A stretch of 64,000 nt of DNA from CBDIHH01 sp965279095 (GCA_965279095.1 CBDIHH010000003.1:124001-188000), one strand, 5' to 3'; shown: positions 8,242 to 17,561, counted from the stretch's first letter. A program made the numbers and translations. Notes: generated by a model not told the origin, from the letters alone.

Positions 8242-11200
8242 TCAGGCCGGGCGGACGTCGTCCTGGCCATCCTGCTCCACATAGCCCTTGCGAAGCTTCT
8301 CCAGGATCAGCTTACGCGCCTCGCGTTCAGCCCGCTCCGGGCTGTCGAAAGTCTTGACCACGGTGCTGCCCTTCGCGCCGAAGCGCCCGAACACGACGGT
8401 CATCTCGCGGCCGCTGACCGCGACCTTCCAGACCTTATCCGATGGGCCCTGCCGGCAGCGCAACGCGGTGTAGCGCTCGGCAGGCGGGGCGGCTTCGATC
8501 GGAGCCTCCGCCGCTGGCGGGGCCCGAAATACCGGCTCCGGGGCGGGGCTGAGGGAGTCCTCGAAGGGGTCGTCGTCAAAGGGTTCGTCATCGCCGGACC
8601 GCAGGGCGGCTTCGATCTGGGCGATCACCTTGTCGGGATCGCGCAGCCACAGATGCGACGGCTGGTCGATCACCCGCCAGCCGAATTGGCGCAGGATGTC
8701 GGGCTGGAAGATATAGCGGTCGTAGAGGGCGGCCCCGCCGCCGCCGTCGAGGAGGATCGCCAGGGCGAAGCGCGATCCCGACGGGTCCATCACGGCCAGG
8801 TCGCAGCGGAACGAGGCGCTGCCCACGTCCACCCTGACAACGTGACCCCGCGCCGTCAGCCGCTGCGCGATGGCGTCGCGCAGGGCGTCCACGGGCGCGG
8901 GCCGGGAGAAGACCCGCTGCGCCTCGGGGTTGAGGGTGGCGAGGATGGCCTGGCTGCGGGCGCCGTCGCCGCGCGCCTGCGCCTCGGCGAAGGACAGGAA
9001 GGTGCGCAGCGCACGCGCGCCGTCGTTGTGGGTATTGGTGATGGCTTCGGGTCGGATCGTCGAGACCACCGCCATGTGACGGCGGGCCCGGCTGAAGATC
9101 ACATTGAGTCGCTTCTCGCCGCCGCGCTGGTTGATCGGTCCAAAATTCATCGCCATTCGCCCGGATCGATCCGGCGCGTAGCAGATGCTGAGGATGATGA
9201 TGTCCCGCTCGTCTCCCTGCACATTCTCGAGGTTCTTGACGAACAGCGCGTTGATCTGCCCCTCGTCCTCGCGGACATATTCGCGCTCCAGCTGGGCGCC
9301 GAAGGCCGGGTCTGAGGCCGACAAGGCGTCCAGGGCGGCCTCGATCTCGGACTGCTGCGCTTCCGAGAAGGCGACGATGCCGATGCTGAGTCCGGTCTGG
9401 CGGGCGAGCAGGTCGCGAACCATGGCCGCGATCAGCCGCGCCTCCGCCGGGTTCGCCCGGGTCTCGTAGACGCCGTCGGCTACCGTATGGACGCTGATCG
9501 CCCGGGCCAGAAGGCGCTCCACCGCCGTCGACGCCGCGGCGGGGTGGCTCGACGCCAGCGCTTCGGGCGCCTCGCCCGTGGCCGTCACCTCGCGGTCGGG
9601 CACGGTCACCAACCGGCCGTCATAGAAGGCGGCGTTGGAGAAGCTGATCAGGGCCTCCGACCGGCTGCGGTAGTGCCAGGCCAGTAGGGTCGCCGGCAGG
9701 GTCCGTGCGGCCTGGTTGAGCAGGCTTTCGGCGTCGAGCAGGATGGACATCGCCTCGCCCGCCTCATTCGCCGTCACCTGCATGGCGTCCTCGTCGCGGG
9801 CGCTGGCGAAGAAGCTGGTGGGGGGCAGCTGCATCTCGTCGCCGACGACGATCACCTGCGGGGCGCGGCACAGGGCCGGCGCCGCCTCCTCCATGGGGAT
9901 CTGACTGGCCTCGTCGAACAGAACCACGTCGAACCGGTGAGCCGTCAAAGGCAGGGTGTCGGACACCGACAGGGGGCTCATGAGCCAGACCGGCTTCAAG
10001 TCCCCGACCACCACCCCTGTTTCGGCATCCGCCAGATCCCGGATCGACCGATAGCGCATGGACTTGCCGAACTCGTGCTCGAGTTCACGCCGGCCTGCCG
10101 AATACACCTTCTTAAGGGTGCGGCCGTCGGCATCCAGCTGGGTCACTGAGAGCAGGGACTGGCGAACGTTGTCCCGAAAGCGCCGATGGGCGCCGGCGCG
10201 GATCACCGCGGCATTGGCGTCCAGCAGCAGGCCGCGCGCCCGCGACGCGCCACGGGCGTGCTGGCCCAGTTGGGCGGCGTCGAACCGCGTCAGGTCTGGA
10301 TGACCGCGCAACAGCCGCGCCACGGCCTCATCGACGATGGCCGCCTCGATGGCGTCGACGTCGGCCGCCAGGGTGCGCATGGCAAAGGCGACGCCCGGTC
10401 CCGCCTGGTCCACGGCCCTGAGGAAGGGCAGCAGGTCGGGCAGGTCGTCCAGACCCTCGCGCAGGTCCCGGATCGCCTCGGCCAGGGTGTCCAGAGTGAG
10501 GCCGTCGGCGCCGTCCAGGTGGCGCCCGCAGAGGTCGGCCAGGGCCAGGACGCGGGCGGTCGCCTGGGCCTCCCGCCGGATGGCGTCGGCTGGATCGGCG
10601 GCCCCACGGGCCTTGGCGATCAGGGCCTTCAGAGCGGGCGATCTGCTGGTCGACCAGGCCTGGCGCTCGGCCACCAGGGCGTCCAGGTCCGGGGATCCGA
10701 ACCGCGCCGCCAGCTCCGCCTTGGCCGCGTCCTGGGCCGCCGCCGCGGCCTGCTGCGCGGCCAGCCATTCCAGCACGGCGACGATCTTGGGGGCCACCGC
10801 ATGGCCGGAAAAGGCGTATCGCGCCTCGACGGTCCGCTTCAGCCGGCGCCAAGATCCGCTGAGAAAACGGAAGACCGACCGTTCCTGTCGCCGCGCCTGG
10901 TCGAGGGCGGCGGTGGTGTCCGCAACGCTGAGCGGGTCGGTCCAACGGGCCGCGGCCTTCGCGGCCGCGGCGAGGGCCTTGCCGCGGGCGGCGACGACGG
11001 CGAGGCCGGCCTTCAGCGCGGCGGAGGCTTCCGATCCCCTGTCCAGCAGGTCGAGGTGGCCGGCGAGATTGGTTTCCAAACCCCGGCGGGCCGCTTCGGC
11101 GAGGAGCCGGGCCTCGGCCAGGGTCATGTCCGGCGACAAGATCCCCGCCGGGTCCTCGAAGGCGGGGTCCAGCGAGTCGAGGAGCCGCTCACTGTCGACG

Positions 11201-13695
11201 ATGAAGCCTTCGACCTCGGCATAGCTGCGCTCCGCGGCCACCGATGCCGCGGACAGGCGGGCGAAGGGATGGGCGGCGAGGCTGTCCGCCCCGAAGCGCT
11301 CACGCATGATGCGCTCAGTGCGGCGGGCGAGGGCGCGATGCGGATCCCACGCGGCGGGGCCGGGCAGACGCTCACGGACCGCCGGGCCGATCTCGGGGGG
11401 CGTGGGCAGGGCGACCAGCCGGCGGATCAGGGTCCGCAGGCTGGCGCCCGCGGCGTCGTCGACCCGGGCCATGGCCGCCTCGAAGTGCTCGATCGCGTCC
11501 AGGTGGCGGCCCAGGGCCTGGGCCGCGCGATCACGCTGGGCCCGCCGCGCGTCCAGCCCGTCCTCGGCCTGGCTCCAGGCCTCGTAGCCCTGCTTCAGGT
11601 CCAGGATGAAGGCCTTCTTGTCTTCCTGGGAGTCGTGGATCAGGCAGGCCAGCCCATCCAGGCCCGCGGACCGAAGGCGGCTGAACACCACATCGAGGGC
11701 GGCGCGCTTTTCGCAGACGAACAGGACCCGTTTGCCCCGGGCGACGAAGTCCGCGATCAGGTTGGTGATGGTCTGCGACTTGCCGGTTCCGGGCGGGCCC
11801 TGGATGATGAAACTCTCGCCGGTGCGGGCCAGGGCGGCGGCGGCTTCCTGGGTCGCGTCCGCGGGAACCACGCCCCACTGTTCGTCATGAGCCAGGGGCG
11901 GCGGCGGCGCGACATCCAGATCCCGCGGCTCGATCGAGAACACCCGGTCGAAGGACGGCGCCGCGGGACCCTCCTGGATGAGCTGGTTGTAGTCCCGCAC
12001 GAGGGACATCTTCTTGTAGTTGAAGTTGGCCAGGGTCACCTGCGTCAGGTCGATCTCCCAGTCGAAGCGATTGCCCGCTCCGCCGGCCAGGGCATAGGCG
12101 GTCGCCTGGGCGTCGCCCTCCCCGAGCATCCGCTCCGCCCGGGGCGGCAGGGGCGCGCCGACGGCGATCCGCTGCGGCAGGGGGCTCGGGCGCACATAGG
12201 CCTCGAAAAGGGCCAGCCCCAGGGGCCGGTAGTCGTCGGCGGCATAGCTGTACTCCGGCCGCGCCGTCCCCTGGGCCGGCGCCCGGATGTCGCGGCGGCG
12301 GAAATGACGAAGCCGCTGCACGGCCTTCTCGTGGATCAGTCGGATCTCAGGCCGATCCGTGATGGCCAGCTGGACGCCTGGCTCGGTCTGATGAATCTGT
12401 GCGGCCAGATCGGCCTGGATGGCCTCGATGGAGGTCTTGGCCAGGTCGATCGTTTCCGGCAGCAGGATTCCATAGAGCTCGCGAAGATAGTGGCGCAGCG
12501 CCGGATTGAACTCGGCCGGGGCGTCGGCGCAGTGGATGGAATACTGGTCGCTCACGCCCTTCTTCCTGGTGATCTCCGCCGGCAGCCAGAGCAGGGGGGA
12601 CAGGATGGGCTTGTCCGGCTCATCCTTGAGGTTGCGCCAGCGCAGGAAGGCCACGACCAGGCGCAGATGGCTGAAGCCATATTCGGCGCGGTCACGCCGG
12701 GTGTCCTGGATGATGCGGTCGAAGGCGGACGGCAGGTAGGGCTGGTCCTCGAACCGCAGCCACTTGGACAGGGTGACCGGCCCGGCCAGGACATCGGCGG
12801 CGAACCGTCCGCCCCAGGTGGCCAGCTGCTCAGGGCGGATCGACTCCACGCGCATGACCAGGGGCACGCTGGCCACGGTCAGGTTGACGCTCGCCTGCGT
12901 CTGTCGGAAGTGGATCAGGCGGTTGCGCTTGGACAGGTCGAACAGCCGGTCGCGCAGATGGGTCAGGACCGCCTCCTGGCGGTCGGGGATCCCGCCCGCG
13001 TCGGCCAGGACCCGGTCGATGTCGAGGGGCGTGGGCTGATCGCGGTAGTCCGCCAGCCGCTCCGTCATCGCCGCCAGGCTGGAAGTTCGGTCAAATCGGC
13101 TGAGGGCGGTCGCCTCGGCGATGAGCGCGGCGATCACGGGGTGAAGCGAGGGGTTGAGCCGGAACAGGTCGGCGTGGTGCTCCGCAAAGCGGGACACGTC
13201 GTCAGGGCGCTCGAAGTCCAGGCCGCAGGCCAGGCTGGCCAGGATCAGCCCGACCAGGAAAATGTCGGTCACCTCGTCGTGGTGGCCGATCTCCTGTTCC
13301 CAACAGCGGTAGCCATTGAGGTAGGCGGGCGCCCCGTCGCCGCCCTCGCGTCCGTCCTCCGTGCGCAGGTCGGAGACCTGGGCGTCCACGCCGGTCTCGA
13401 CGGTGACCCGGTATTCGCCGACGATCCTCAGCGCCGAAGTGACGTGGGGCTGGAGCGCCCTCAGGCCAGCCTCATTGAACCGCGGCGGCGAACCCTCGGG
13501 CCGCACCAGGGCCAGGCCGCCATCGCCGCGGTTCGCCACGTCGTCCAGCCCAAGCCTGGCCACCCTGCCGGCGGCGTGCAGCGCCGCCACCTCGGCCATG
13601 AGGGGCAGAACCGCGTGAAGCAGGTCTTCGGACGGCATCAGGCCGTCGATATCAGCCAGGACGCGGCGGAGCGTTCGAGGGGCCTGGTCGTCCAT
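8242..13695 (-). CDS. DUF4011-type superfamily 1 helicase with nuclease and WGR domains
   Basis: A very large 1817-residue protein. In order: residues 1-170 resemble a degenerate protein-kinase-like region (LLHAVLPLMAEVAALHAAGR); a DUF4011-like region from about 230 (LFDLSKRNRLIHF); Walker A IIQGPPGTGKSQTI near 628; a long helical insertion; Walker B VVLFDEASQIPMEEA and GDEMQLPPTSFF near 1258-1290; LLAWHYRSRSEALI; ENVQGDERDIIILSICY; and NVIFSRAR. Next come a Vsr/MTES_1575-like endonuclease region near 1600-1690 (FRCDLAVMD) and a C-terminal WGR-like domain near 1740-1812 (VVFGRFGAKG). Helicase-DUF4011-Vsr proteins are reported as phage-defence candidates. It starts 1 nt after the stop of the metallopeptidase gene, indicating coupled translation. 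Confidence 0.88.
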   Translation of the reverse strand: MDDQAPRTLRRVLADIDGLMPSEDLLHAVLPLMAEVAALHAAGRVARLGLDDVANRGDGGLALVRPEGSPPRFNEAGLRALQPHVTSALRIVGEYRVTVETGVDAQVSDLRTEDGREGGDGAPAYLNGYRCWEQEIGHHDEVTDIFLVGLILASLACGLDFERPDDVSRFAEHHADLFRLNPSLHPVIAALIAEATALSRFDRTSSLAAMTERLADYRDQPTPLDIDRVLADAGGIPDRQEAVLTHLRDRLFDLSKRNRLIHFRQTQASVNLTVASVPLVMRVESIRPEQLATWGGRFAADVLAGPVTLSKWLRFEDQPYLPSAFDRIIQDTRRDRAEYGFSHLRLVVAFLRWRNLKDEPDKPILSPLLWLPAEITRKKGVSDQYSIHCADAPAEFNPALRHYLRELYGILLPETIDLAKTSIEAIQADLAAQIHQTEPGVQLAITDRPEIRLIHEKAVQRLRHFRRRDIRAPAQGTARPEYSYAADDYRPLGLALFEAYVRPSPLPQRIAVGAPLPPRAERMLGEGDAQATAYALAGGAGNRFDWEIDLTQVTLANFNYKKMSLVRDYNQLIQEGPAAPSFDRVFSIEPRDLDVAPPPPLAHDEQWGVVPADATQEAAAALARTGESFIIQGPPGTGKSQTITNLIADFVARGKRVLFVCEKRAALDVVFSRLRSAGLDGLACLIHDSQEDKKAFILDLKQGYEAWSQAEDGLDARRAQRDRAAQALGRHLDAIEHFEAAMARVDDAAGASLRTLIRRLVALPTPPEIGPAVRERLPGPAAWDPHRALARRTERIMRERFGADSLAAHPFARLSAASVAAERSYAEVEGFIVDSERLLDSLDPAFEDPAGILSPDMTLAEARLLAEAARRGLETNLAGHLDLLDRGSEASAALKAGLAVVAARGKALAAAAKAAARWTDPLSVADTTAALDQARRQERSVFRFLSGSWRRLKRTVEARYAFSGHAVAPKIVAVLEWLAAQQAAAAAQDAAKAELAARFGSPDLDALVAERQAWSTSRSPALKALIAKARGAADPADAIRREAQATARVLALADLCGRHLDGADGLTLDTLAEAIRDLREGLDDLPDLLPFLRAVDQAGPGVAFAMRTLAADVDAIEAAIVDEAVARLLRGHPDLTRFDAAQLGQHARGASRARGLLLDANAAVIRAGAHRRFRDNVRQSLLSVTQLDADGRTLKKVYSAGRRELEHEFGKSMRYRSIRDLADAETGVVVGDLKPVWLMSPLSVSDTLPLTAHRFDVVLFDEASQIPMEEAAPALCRAPQVIVVGDEMQLPPTSFFASARDEDAMQVTANEAGEAMSILLDAESLLNQAARTLPATLLAWHYRSRSEALISFSNAAFYDGRLVTVPDREVTATGEAPEALASSHPAAASTAVERLLARAISVHTVADGVYETRANPAEARLIAAMVRDLLARQTGLSIGIVAFSEAQQSEIEAALDALSASDPAFGAQLEREYVREDEGQINALFVKNLENVQGDERDIIILSICYAPDRSGRMAMNFGPINQRGGEKRLNVIFSRARRHMAVVSTIRPEAITNTHNDGARALRTFLSFAEAQARGDGARSQAILATLNPEAQRVFSRPAPVDALRDAIAQRLTARGHVVRVDVGSASFRCDLAVMDPSGSRFALAILLDGGGGAALYDRYIFQPDILRQFGWRVIDQPSHLWLRDPDKVIAQIEAALRSGDDEPFDDDPFEDSLSPAPEPVFRAPPAAEAPIEAAPPAERYTALRCRQGPSDKVWKVAVSGREMTVVFGRFGAKGSTVVKTFDSPERAEREARKLILEKLRKGYVEQDGQDDVRPA

Positions 13696-13696
13696 G

Positions 13697-14860
13697 TCAG
13701 GCGCCCTGGACCAGGGGCGCCAGCAGCTTGGCGATGGCCTGCCGGCTCCTTTTCAGGTCACGTTTCAAGGCGGCCCGATACAGGTCCAGCCCGTTGAAGC
13801 CTTGCGCCGCCCGGGCCCCGGCCAGGAGCATCTCATCGCGACTGTCCGCCTCGGCCATGGCCAGGTCGAAGCTGAGCGCGATCAGATATTCGCGCACCGA
13901 CTGGTCGATGCGATCGGCGGCCAGGGCGTCCGCGGCAAGAGGGGGGCTGCCGTTTCCCCAGTCCGGGAACATCCGTCGGGCCTGGGCCAAGGCGGCGTCG
14001 CCCGCGGCGGGATCGGCCAGAAGCGAGGCCACGAACCCCCGGCTTATGGCGGTCAGTTCATGCTGCCGCGGCAGATCCAGGGCCGCCAACGACAGGGGGC
14101 CGCGCAGGCGGGTGTCGATCCACCCGTCGCAATCGGCCTCCTGGCGCCACCATTTGTCCAGGGCCTGGGCGCGCAGGAAAATCTCCGGGTGCGTCTCGCC
14201 CTGTGAGGCCGAGGCCGAGGAGTCCAGCTCGGCCGCCTGGCGCAGATAGGCGTCCGGATCGACGGCAGCCGTGCCGGTCATGGTCTTGACGAGGGTCGCG
14301 ATCGCCGGCCCCGGGCTGCCCGCCGCCATCGCGCCGCCGCGGTCCGCATAGAGTTCGGTGTGCAGCCGGTACAGCCGGGCCGTCTCCACGTGGCTGGGCG
14401 CAGCGCCGGGGTAGGCCAGGGCATGATCGAGCAGCCGGCTCGCCGTATGGAAGGCCGCGCCCTCGACGGACCACAGCCCGTAGTGGGCGAGCTCGTGGCC
14501 GAACAGGGCCAGGCGTTCATCCTTCGACAGCCGTTCGAGCACAGGGCCGTAGAGGATCAGATGGACCTCGCCCGGCACATGGCACAGGGCGGCGTTCATG
14601 GCCCCGTCCCCGCCCTGGTATAGGGTGGCGGGCGCCTCGATTTGGAGCGCCGCCAAGGCCTGGGCGATCTCCGCATAGACCTCCGGATGGGACAAGGGGT
14701 CCAGCCGATAGGTCTCCCGCAGCAGCACGGCGCGCGTCTCGCGCCCGTGTTCATCCTGGGTCTGGCCTGACTCGGCCCACCGCCAGACATCCGGCTCGTT
14801 GGCGCGAAGATGGTCGACGACCGCTCGGTGATAGGCGAGCGGTTCAAGCCTTGGAGCCAT
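13697..14860 (-). CDS. M48-like zinc metallopeptidase paired with the helicase
   Basis: A 387-residue protein with HELAHYG (HExxH, about residues 124-128) and, about 40 residues on, ELYADRGGA, matching the ExxAD third-ligand signature of M48-type gluzincins. I see no signal peptide or obvious membrane segment, unlike HtpX or Ste24, so a cytosolic soluble protease is likely. I chose the ATG at 14860 because GGGAGG lies upstream; the GTG at 14872 would have no room for a ribosome site. The stop and the helicase start are separated by one base. Substrate unknown; a role as regulator or effector of the helicase is inference. Confidence 0.8.
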   Translation of the reverse strand: MAPRLEPLAYHRAVVDHLRANEPDVWRWAESGQTQDEHGRETRAVLLRETYRLDPLSHPEVYAEIAQALAALQIEAPATLYQGGDGAMNAALCHVPGEVHLILYGPVLERLSKDERLALFGHELAHYGLWSVEGAAFHTASRLLDHALAYPGAAPSHVETARLYRLHTELYADRGGAMAAGSPGPAIATLVKTMTGTAAVDPDAYLRQAAELDSSASASQGETHPEIFLRAQALDKWWRQEADCDGWIDTRLRGPLSLAALDLPRQHELTAISRGFVASLLADPAAGDAALAQARRMFPDWGNGSPPLAADALAADRIDQSVREYLIALSFDLAMAEADSRDEMLLAGARAAQGFNGLDLYRAALKRDLKRSRQAIAKLLAPLVQGA

Positions 14861-14939
14861 GGTCCGGAACACCTCCCGCCCGAGGCCCTAATCTACCTCA
14901 AGTCGGCGTGTGGTCCAGCTTGCCCCGGGGGCCAGGCGG

Positions 14940-15686
14940 CTAGAAGAAGTTCGTCCGCTTCTCGTATTCCGACAGCTCGTAATAGGTCTGCATATAGCCC
15001 GTCACATAGGCCTTCAGCATGACGTAGTCGCCGTCGGCGGTGACCCACACATGGTAGGGGGGGTGGATGTCGCGGCCCATGTAGTCGTCATCGACACTGG
15101 TGCCGAAGCTGAAGTGCAGGGCCTCGAAGGTCCCGGCCATCACCGTCACGGTCTCCTTGCCCAGGTATTGCAAGGTGAGCTTGCGGTCCCGCTTGAGCAG
15201 CACCGGACCGTCGGCGCCGCGATGGTGGAAGGAACACATCATCAGCGGTCCGATGTGCTGCGTTCCCGGCCCCTGCGACAGGTCGAAGCCCTGGGTCAGC
15301 ATGGCGTCCGCCTGGATAGGGTGGGTGCCGAAGCAGCGCACCGGCTCGTCCAGCTCGAAGCGGGTGGAGAAGCGGCCTTCCTGCAACGTATAGCCCTCGG
15401 CCTCGGCCAGGGTGGGCGTGAAGCGATACCAGCTGGAGCCGACGAAGGCGTCGTCCACCGACAGGCGCACGAAGGCGTCGGTGGGCAGCCAAGAGGGGTT
15501 CCAGCTCAGGGTGACGTCGCGCAGGACCCGGGGCGAGTCCTCGTCGATGGCGCAGTGCGCCCGCAGGGTGCGGCCCCCGTCCACATAGTTGGTGATCACG
15601 AAGGTCTCGCCGCCGCGCACCTGGTCGAGCTTCTCGGCCTTCTTGGACGTGTAGATCAACCGCCCCCGAATGGTCTGGTGTTCCAT
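14940..15686 (-). CDS. conserved protein of unknown function, lipocalin/DUF3108-like C-terminus
   Basis: A 248-residue soluble protein. The ATG at 15686 has GGAGAG upstream. The N-terminal half contains VLRDVTLSWNPSWLPTDAFV; the C-terminal half has FGTHPIQADAM, FDLSQGPGTQHIGPLM, an AGTFEALHFSF strand and PPYHVWVTADGDYVMLKAYV, the last two recalling the beta-rich DUF3108-like fold. A paralogue at 37246-37950 matches at FGTHALQSD, DLSKGPGVQY and VWVSADGHY. Both lie beside two GST genes, so a role in the same detoxification or catabolic step is likely. No catalytic residues recognised. Confidence 0.7.
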   Translation of the reverse strand: MEHQTIRGRLIYTSKKAEKLDQVRGGETFVITNYVDGGRTLRAHCAIDEDSPRVLRDVTLSWNPSWLPTDAFVRLSVDDAFVGSSWYRFTPTLAEAEGYTLQEGRFSTRFELDEPVRCFGTHPIQADAMLTQGFDLSQGPGTQHIGPLMMCSFHHRGADGPVLLKRDRKLTLQYLGKETVTVMAGTFEALHFSFGTSVDDDYMGRDIHPPYHVWVTADGDYVMLKAYVTGYMQTYYELSEYEKRTNFF

Positions 15687-15769
15687 GGGCGATCTCTCCG
15701 GCGGCGGGGGGTGGGCCAAGGCTCAATTGATATGGCCATTGGCCCCCGCGTCAAGCGGTCCCCGCCGGC

Positions 15770-16084
15770 TCAATCGTCCTGGCGACCCTCGGGGGTGTGG
15801 ATGCGCAGCACCCGCTTGACGAAGGCGTCGCGCTCCTTGGTGCGCTCGGCTTCGACCTCAGGGTCGGGGATGTAGGCGCGCAGGTCCTCGCGGTTGAGCG
15901 TGCCCTTCTCGTCAAGGATGCGCTCCACCGTGTCCTGGCGATCGCGCAGGACCAGCACCTCGGTCATCAGCTCCATGAAGAAGGTCATGACCTGATCGAT
16001 GCTGGGGTCTTCGAAGAAATAGGGTCGCTTGCCCTTGGTCACGCGGGGCATCTTGACCTGGGCGGGGTCCTGGAACTTGGCCAT
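15770..16084 (-). CDS. small conserved protein of unknown function
   Basis: A 104-residue charged protein with no signal peptide or membrane segment. AAAGGAG precedes the ATG at 16084. The middle (DPSIDQVMTFFMELMTEVLV, then LRDRQDTVERILDEKG) is predicted helical, possibly coiled coil, with a charged tail. It lies 34 bp downstream of the GST gene and 83 bp upstream of the 14940-15686 gene, in the same direction, so it belongs to the GST operon. I do not recognise the family. Confidence 0.65.
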   Translation of the reverse strand: MAKFQDPAQVKMPRVTKGKRPYFFEDPSIDQVMTFFMELMTEVLVLRDRQDTVERILDEKGTLNREDLRAYIPDPEVEAERTKERDAFVKRVLRIHTPEGRQDD

Positions 16085-16118
16085 GGAGGGCTCCTTTGCC
16101 GGTGTCGGGAGGGAAGGG

Positions 16119-16820
16119 TCAGCGCCGCTCGAGCTGGCGCTTGCCGAAATAGATCTCGCGGGTTTCCTCGGTGACGTTGCCGATGACCTCGCTGTCCTTC
16201 ATCAGGGTCGCGCCGCGCCGGACGGCCTCGCGGGCGCCCAGGGTGTCGAACCAGCGCTGGACGTGAGGGAAGGGCGCAAGGTCGATCTCATGGAACCAGC
16301 GCACGTCGACCCACGGATAGGTGGCCACGTCGGCCACCGAATAGTCGCCGGCCAAAAATTCCCGGTCGGCAAGGCGATCGTTCATGACGCCGTAGAGGCG
16401 CAGGGTCTCGTTTTTGTAGCGCTCGATGGCGTAGGGGATCTTCTCGGCGGCATAGCCGTGGAAGTGGCCGAACTGGCCGAACATGGGCCCCACCCCGCCG
16501 ACCTGGAAGAACAGCCACTGCAGCGCCTCGTAGCGCGCCGCCCCCGAGGCCGGCAGCAGCTTGCCGGTCTTCTCGGCCAGGTAGACCAGCACCGCGCCGG
16601 ACTCGAAGATGGTGATCGGCCCGCCCTCGGGCCCGTCGGGGTCCCGGATGGCGGGGATCTTGTTGTTGGGATTGACCTTGAGGAACTCGGGATCGAACTG
16701 GTCCCCCTTGAGGATGTTCACCGGCCGCACCGTATAGGGCAGGCCGACCTCCTCGAGCATGATCGAGGCCTTCTGCCCGTTCGGCGTCGGCCAGTAGAAG
16801 AGTTCGATGGGGCCGCTCAT
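16119..16820 (-). CDS. glutathione S-transferase, Nu-class/YfcG-like
   Basis: A 233-residue cytosolic GST-fold protein. The N-terminal thioredoxin-like domain begins IELFYWPTPNGQKASIMLEE and includes the glutathione-binding NPNNKIPAI and ESGAVLVYLAEKTG motifs. The C-terminal helical domain carries GDYSVADVATYPWV, the conserved N-capping box. The PTPNG start and Asn-rich motif fit YfcG/YghU-type disulfide reductases rather than classical conjugating GSTs. The start overlaps the stop of the upstream GST gene by 4 nt. A relative lies at 38630-39271. Confidence 0.88.
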   Translation of the reverse strand: MSGPIELFYWPTPNGQKASIMLEEVGLPYTVRPVNILKGDQFDPEFLKVNPNNKIPAIRDPDGPEGGPITIFESGAVLVYLAEKTGKLLPASGAARYEALQWLFFQVGGVGPMFGQFGHFHGYAAEKIPYAIERYKNETLRLYGVMNDRLADREFLAGDYSVADVATYPWVDVRWFHEIDLAPFPHVQRWFDTLGAREAVRRGATLMKDSEVIGNVTEETREIYFGKRQLERR

Positions 16821-17506
16821 CGGGCGCTCCTCGCGGCCAGAACATCGGCCACGGCGCGCGCGACGTTCTCGGCGCTGACGTCGCCCGTATAGTCCTTGTT
16901 GTAGTGCCATTGCACCGAGGGCCGCTGGATCGCCTCAGCATACCAGGCGGCCAGGGTGGGCCGGCCGATCGTCCAGTCATAGGGCGTCATGATGTCGAAC
17001 ACCTCGTAGCCCTGCTTGCAGGAGCGGTCGAAGTAGCTGAGCGTCTGCAGGTTGGACGCGTGGCCCACGTCGAAGCCCGTGTAGGTCGCCGCGTCGCGCT
17101 CCATCTGGTCGAAGGCGGCCATGATCTTCTTCCAGCCCCAGTCGAAGGTGGCGCGGCCCTCGGGGTTGCGGTTCAGGGTCACCTGAACGGTGACCTCGAA
17201 GGTCTGGTCGGCCAGGGACAGGCGGCGGATGGCGTCCCACTTGGCGTGACCCGCCTGGGGGAAGAGGCGCGGGGCGCCCCCCAGCCGATCGAGGTATTCG
17301 CAGACCACCTGGCTGCCGTAGAGCGCCTCGCCATCGTCCAGCGTCAGGGTCGGCACCTTGTTGAGGGGATTGACCGAGGTGATGTCGTGCTCGGGGCGCA
17401 GGGGCCAGGTGGGCACATACTCCAGGGCGTCGGCCATCCCCGCCTCATGGGCGACCACCAGGACCTTGTGGATAAAGCCGTGGATGGGTGAATAGAACAG
17501 CTTCAT
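16817..17506 (-). CDS. glutathione S-transferase family protein
   Basis: A 229-residue GST fold. The N-terminal domain MKLFYSPIHGFIHKVLVVAH is followed by NPLNKVPTLTLDDGEALYGS (glutathione site) and VVCEYLDRLGG; the helical C-terminal domain ends DYTGDVSAENVARAV. It overlaps the next GST gene by 4 nt, so the two are translationally coupled and probably act together, for example in glutathione-dependent ether cleavage or dehalogenation (inference from known GST pairs). It is the first gene after the Bcr/CflA exporter, 55 bp away. Confidence 0.85.
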   Translation of the reverse strand: MKLFYSPIHGFIHKVLVVAHEAGMADALEYVPTWPLRPEHDITSVNPLNKVPTLTLDDGEALYGSQVVCEYLDRLGGAPRLFPQAGHAKWDAIRRLSLADQTFEVTVQVTLNRNPEGRATFDWGWKKIMAAFDQMERDAATYTGFDVGHASNLQTLSYFDRSCKQGYEVFDIMTPYDWTIGRPTLAAWYAEAIQRPSVQWHYNKDYTGDVSAENVARAVADVLAARSAR

Positions 17507-17561
17507 GCGGTCTCTCCGGTGGGGCCAGACCCAGGGTATCGCTCAAAAGCGGGTCGTCCTG

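Noticed and set aside
10186..13797. 1203-codon open frame opposite the helicase gene
   Set aside because: The antisense frame shows all the helicase, nuclease and WGR motifs; the plus frame shows none and is Gly/Arg-rich.
8242..14860. Helicase-peptidase pair as part of an integrated mobile element
   Set aside because: No integrase, transposase, tRNA junction or terminal repeats were seen at either side, so insertion is possible but unsupported.
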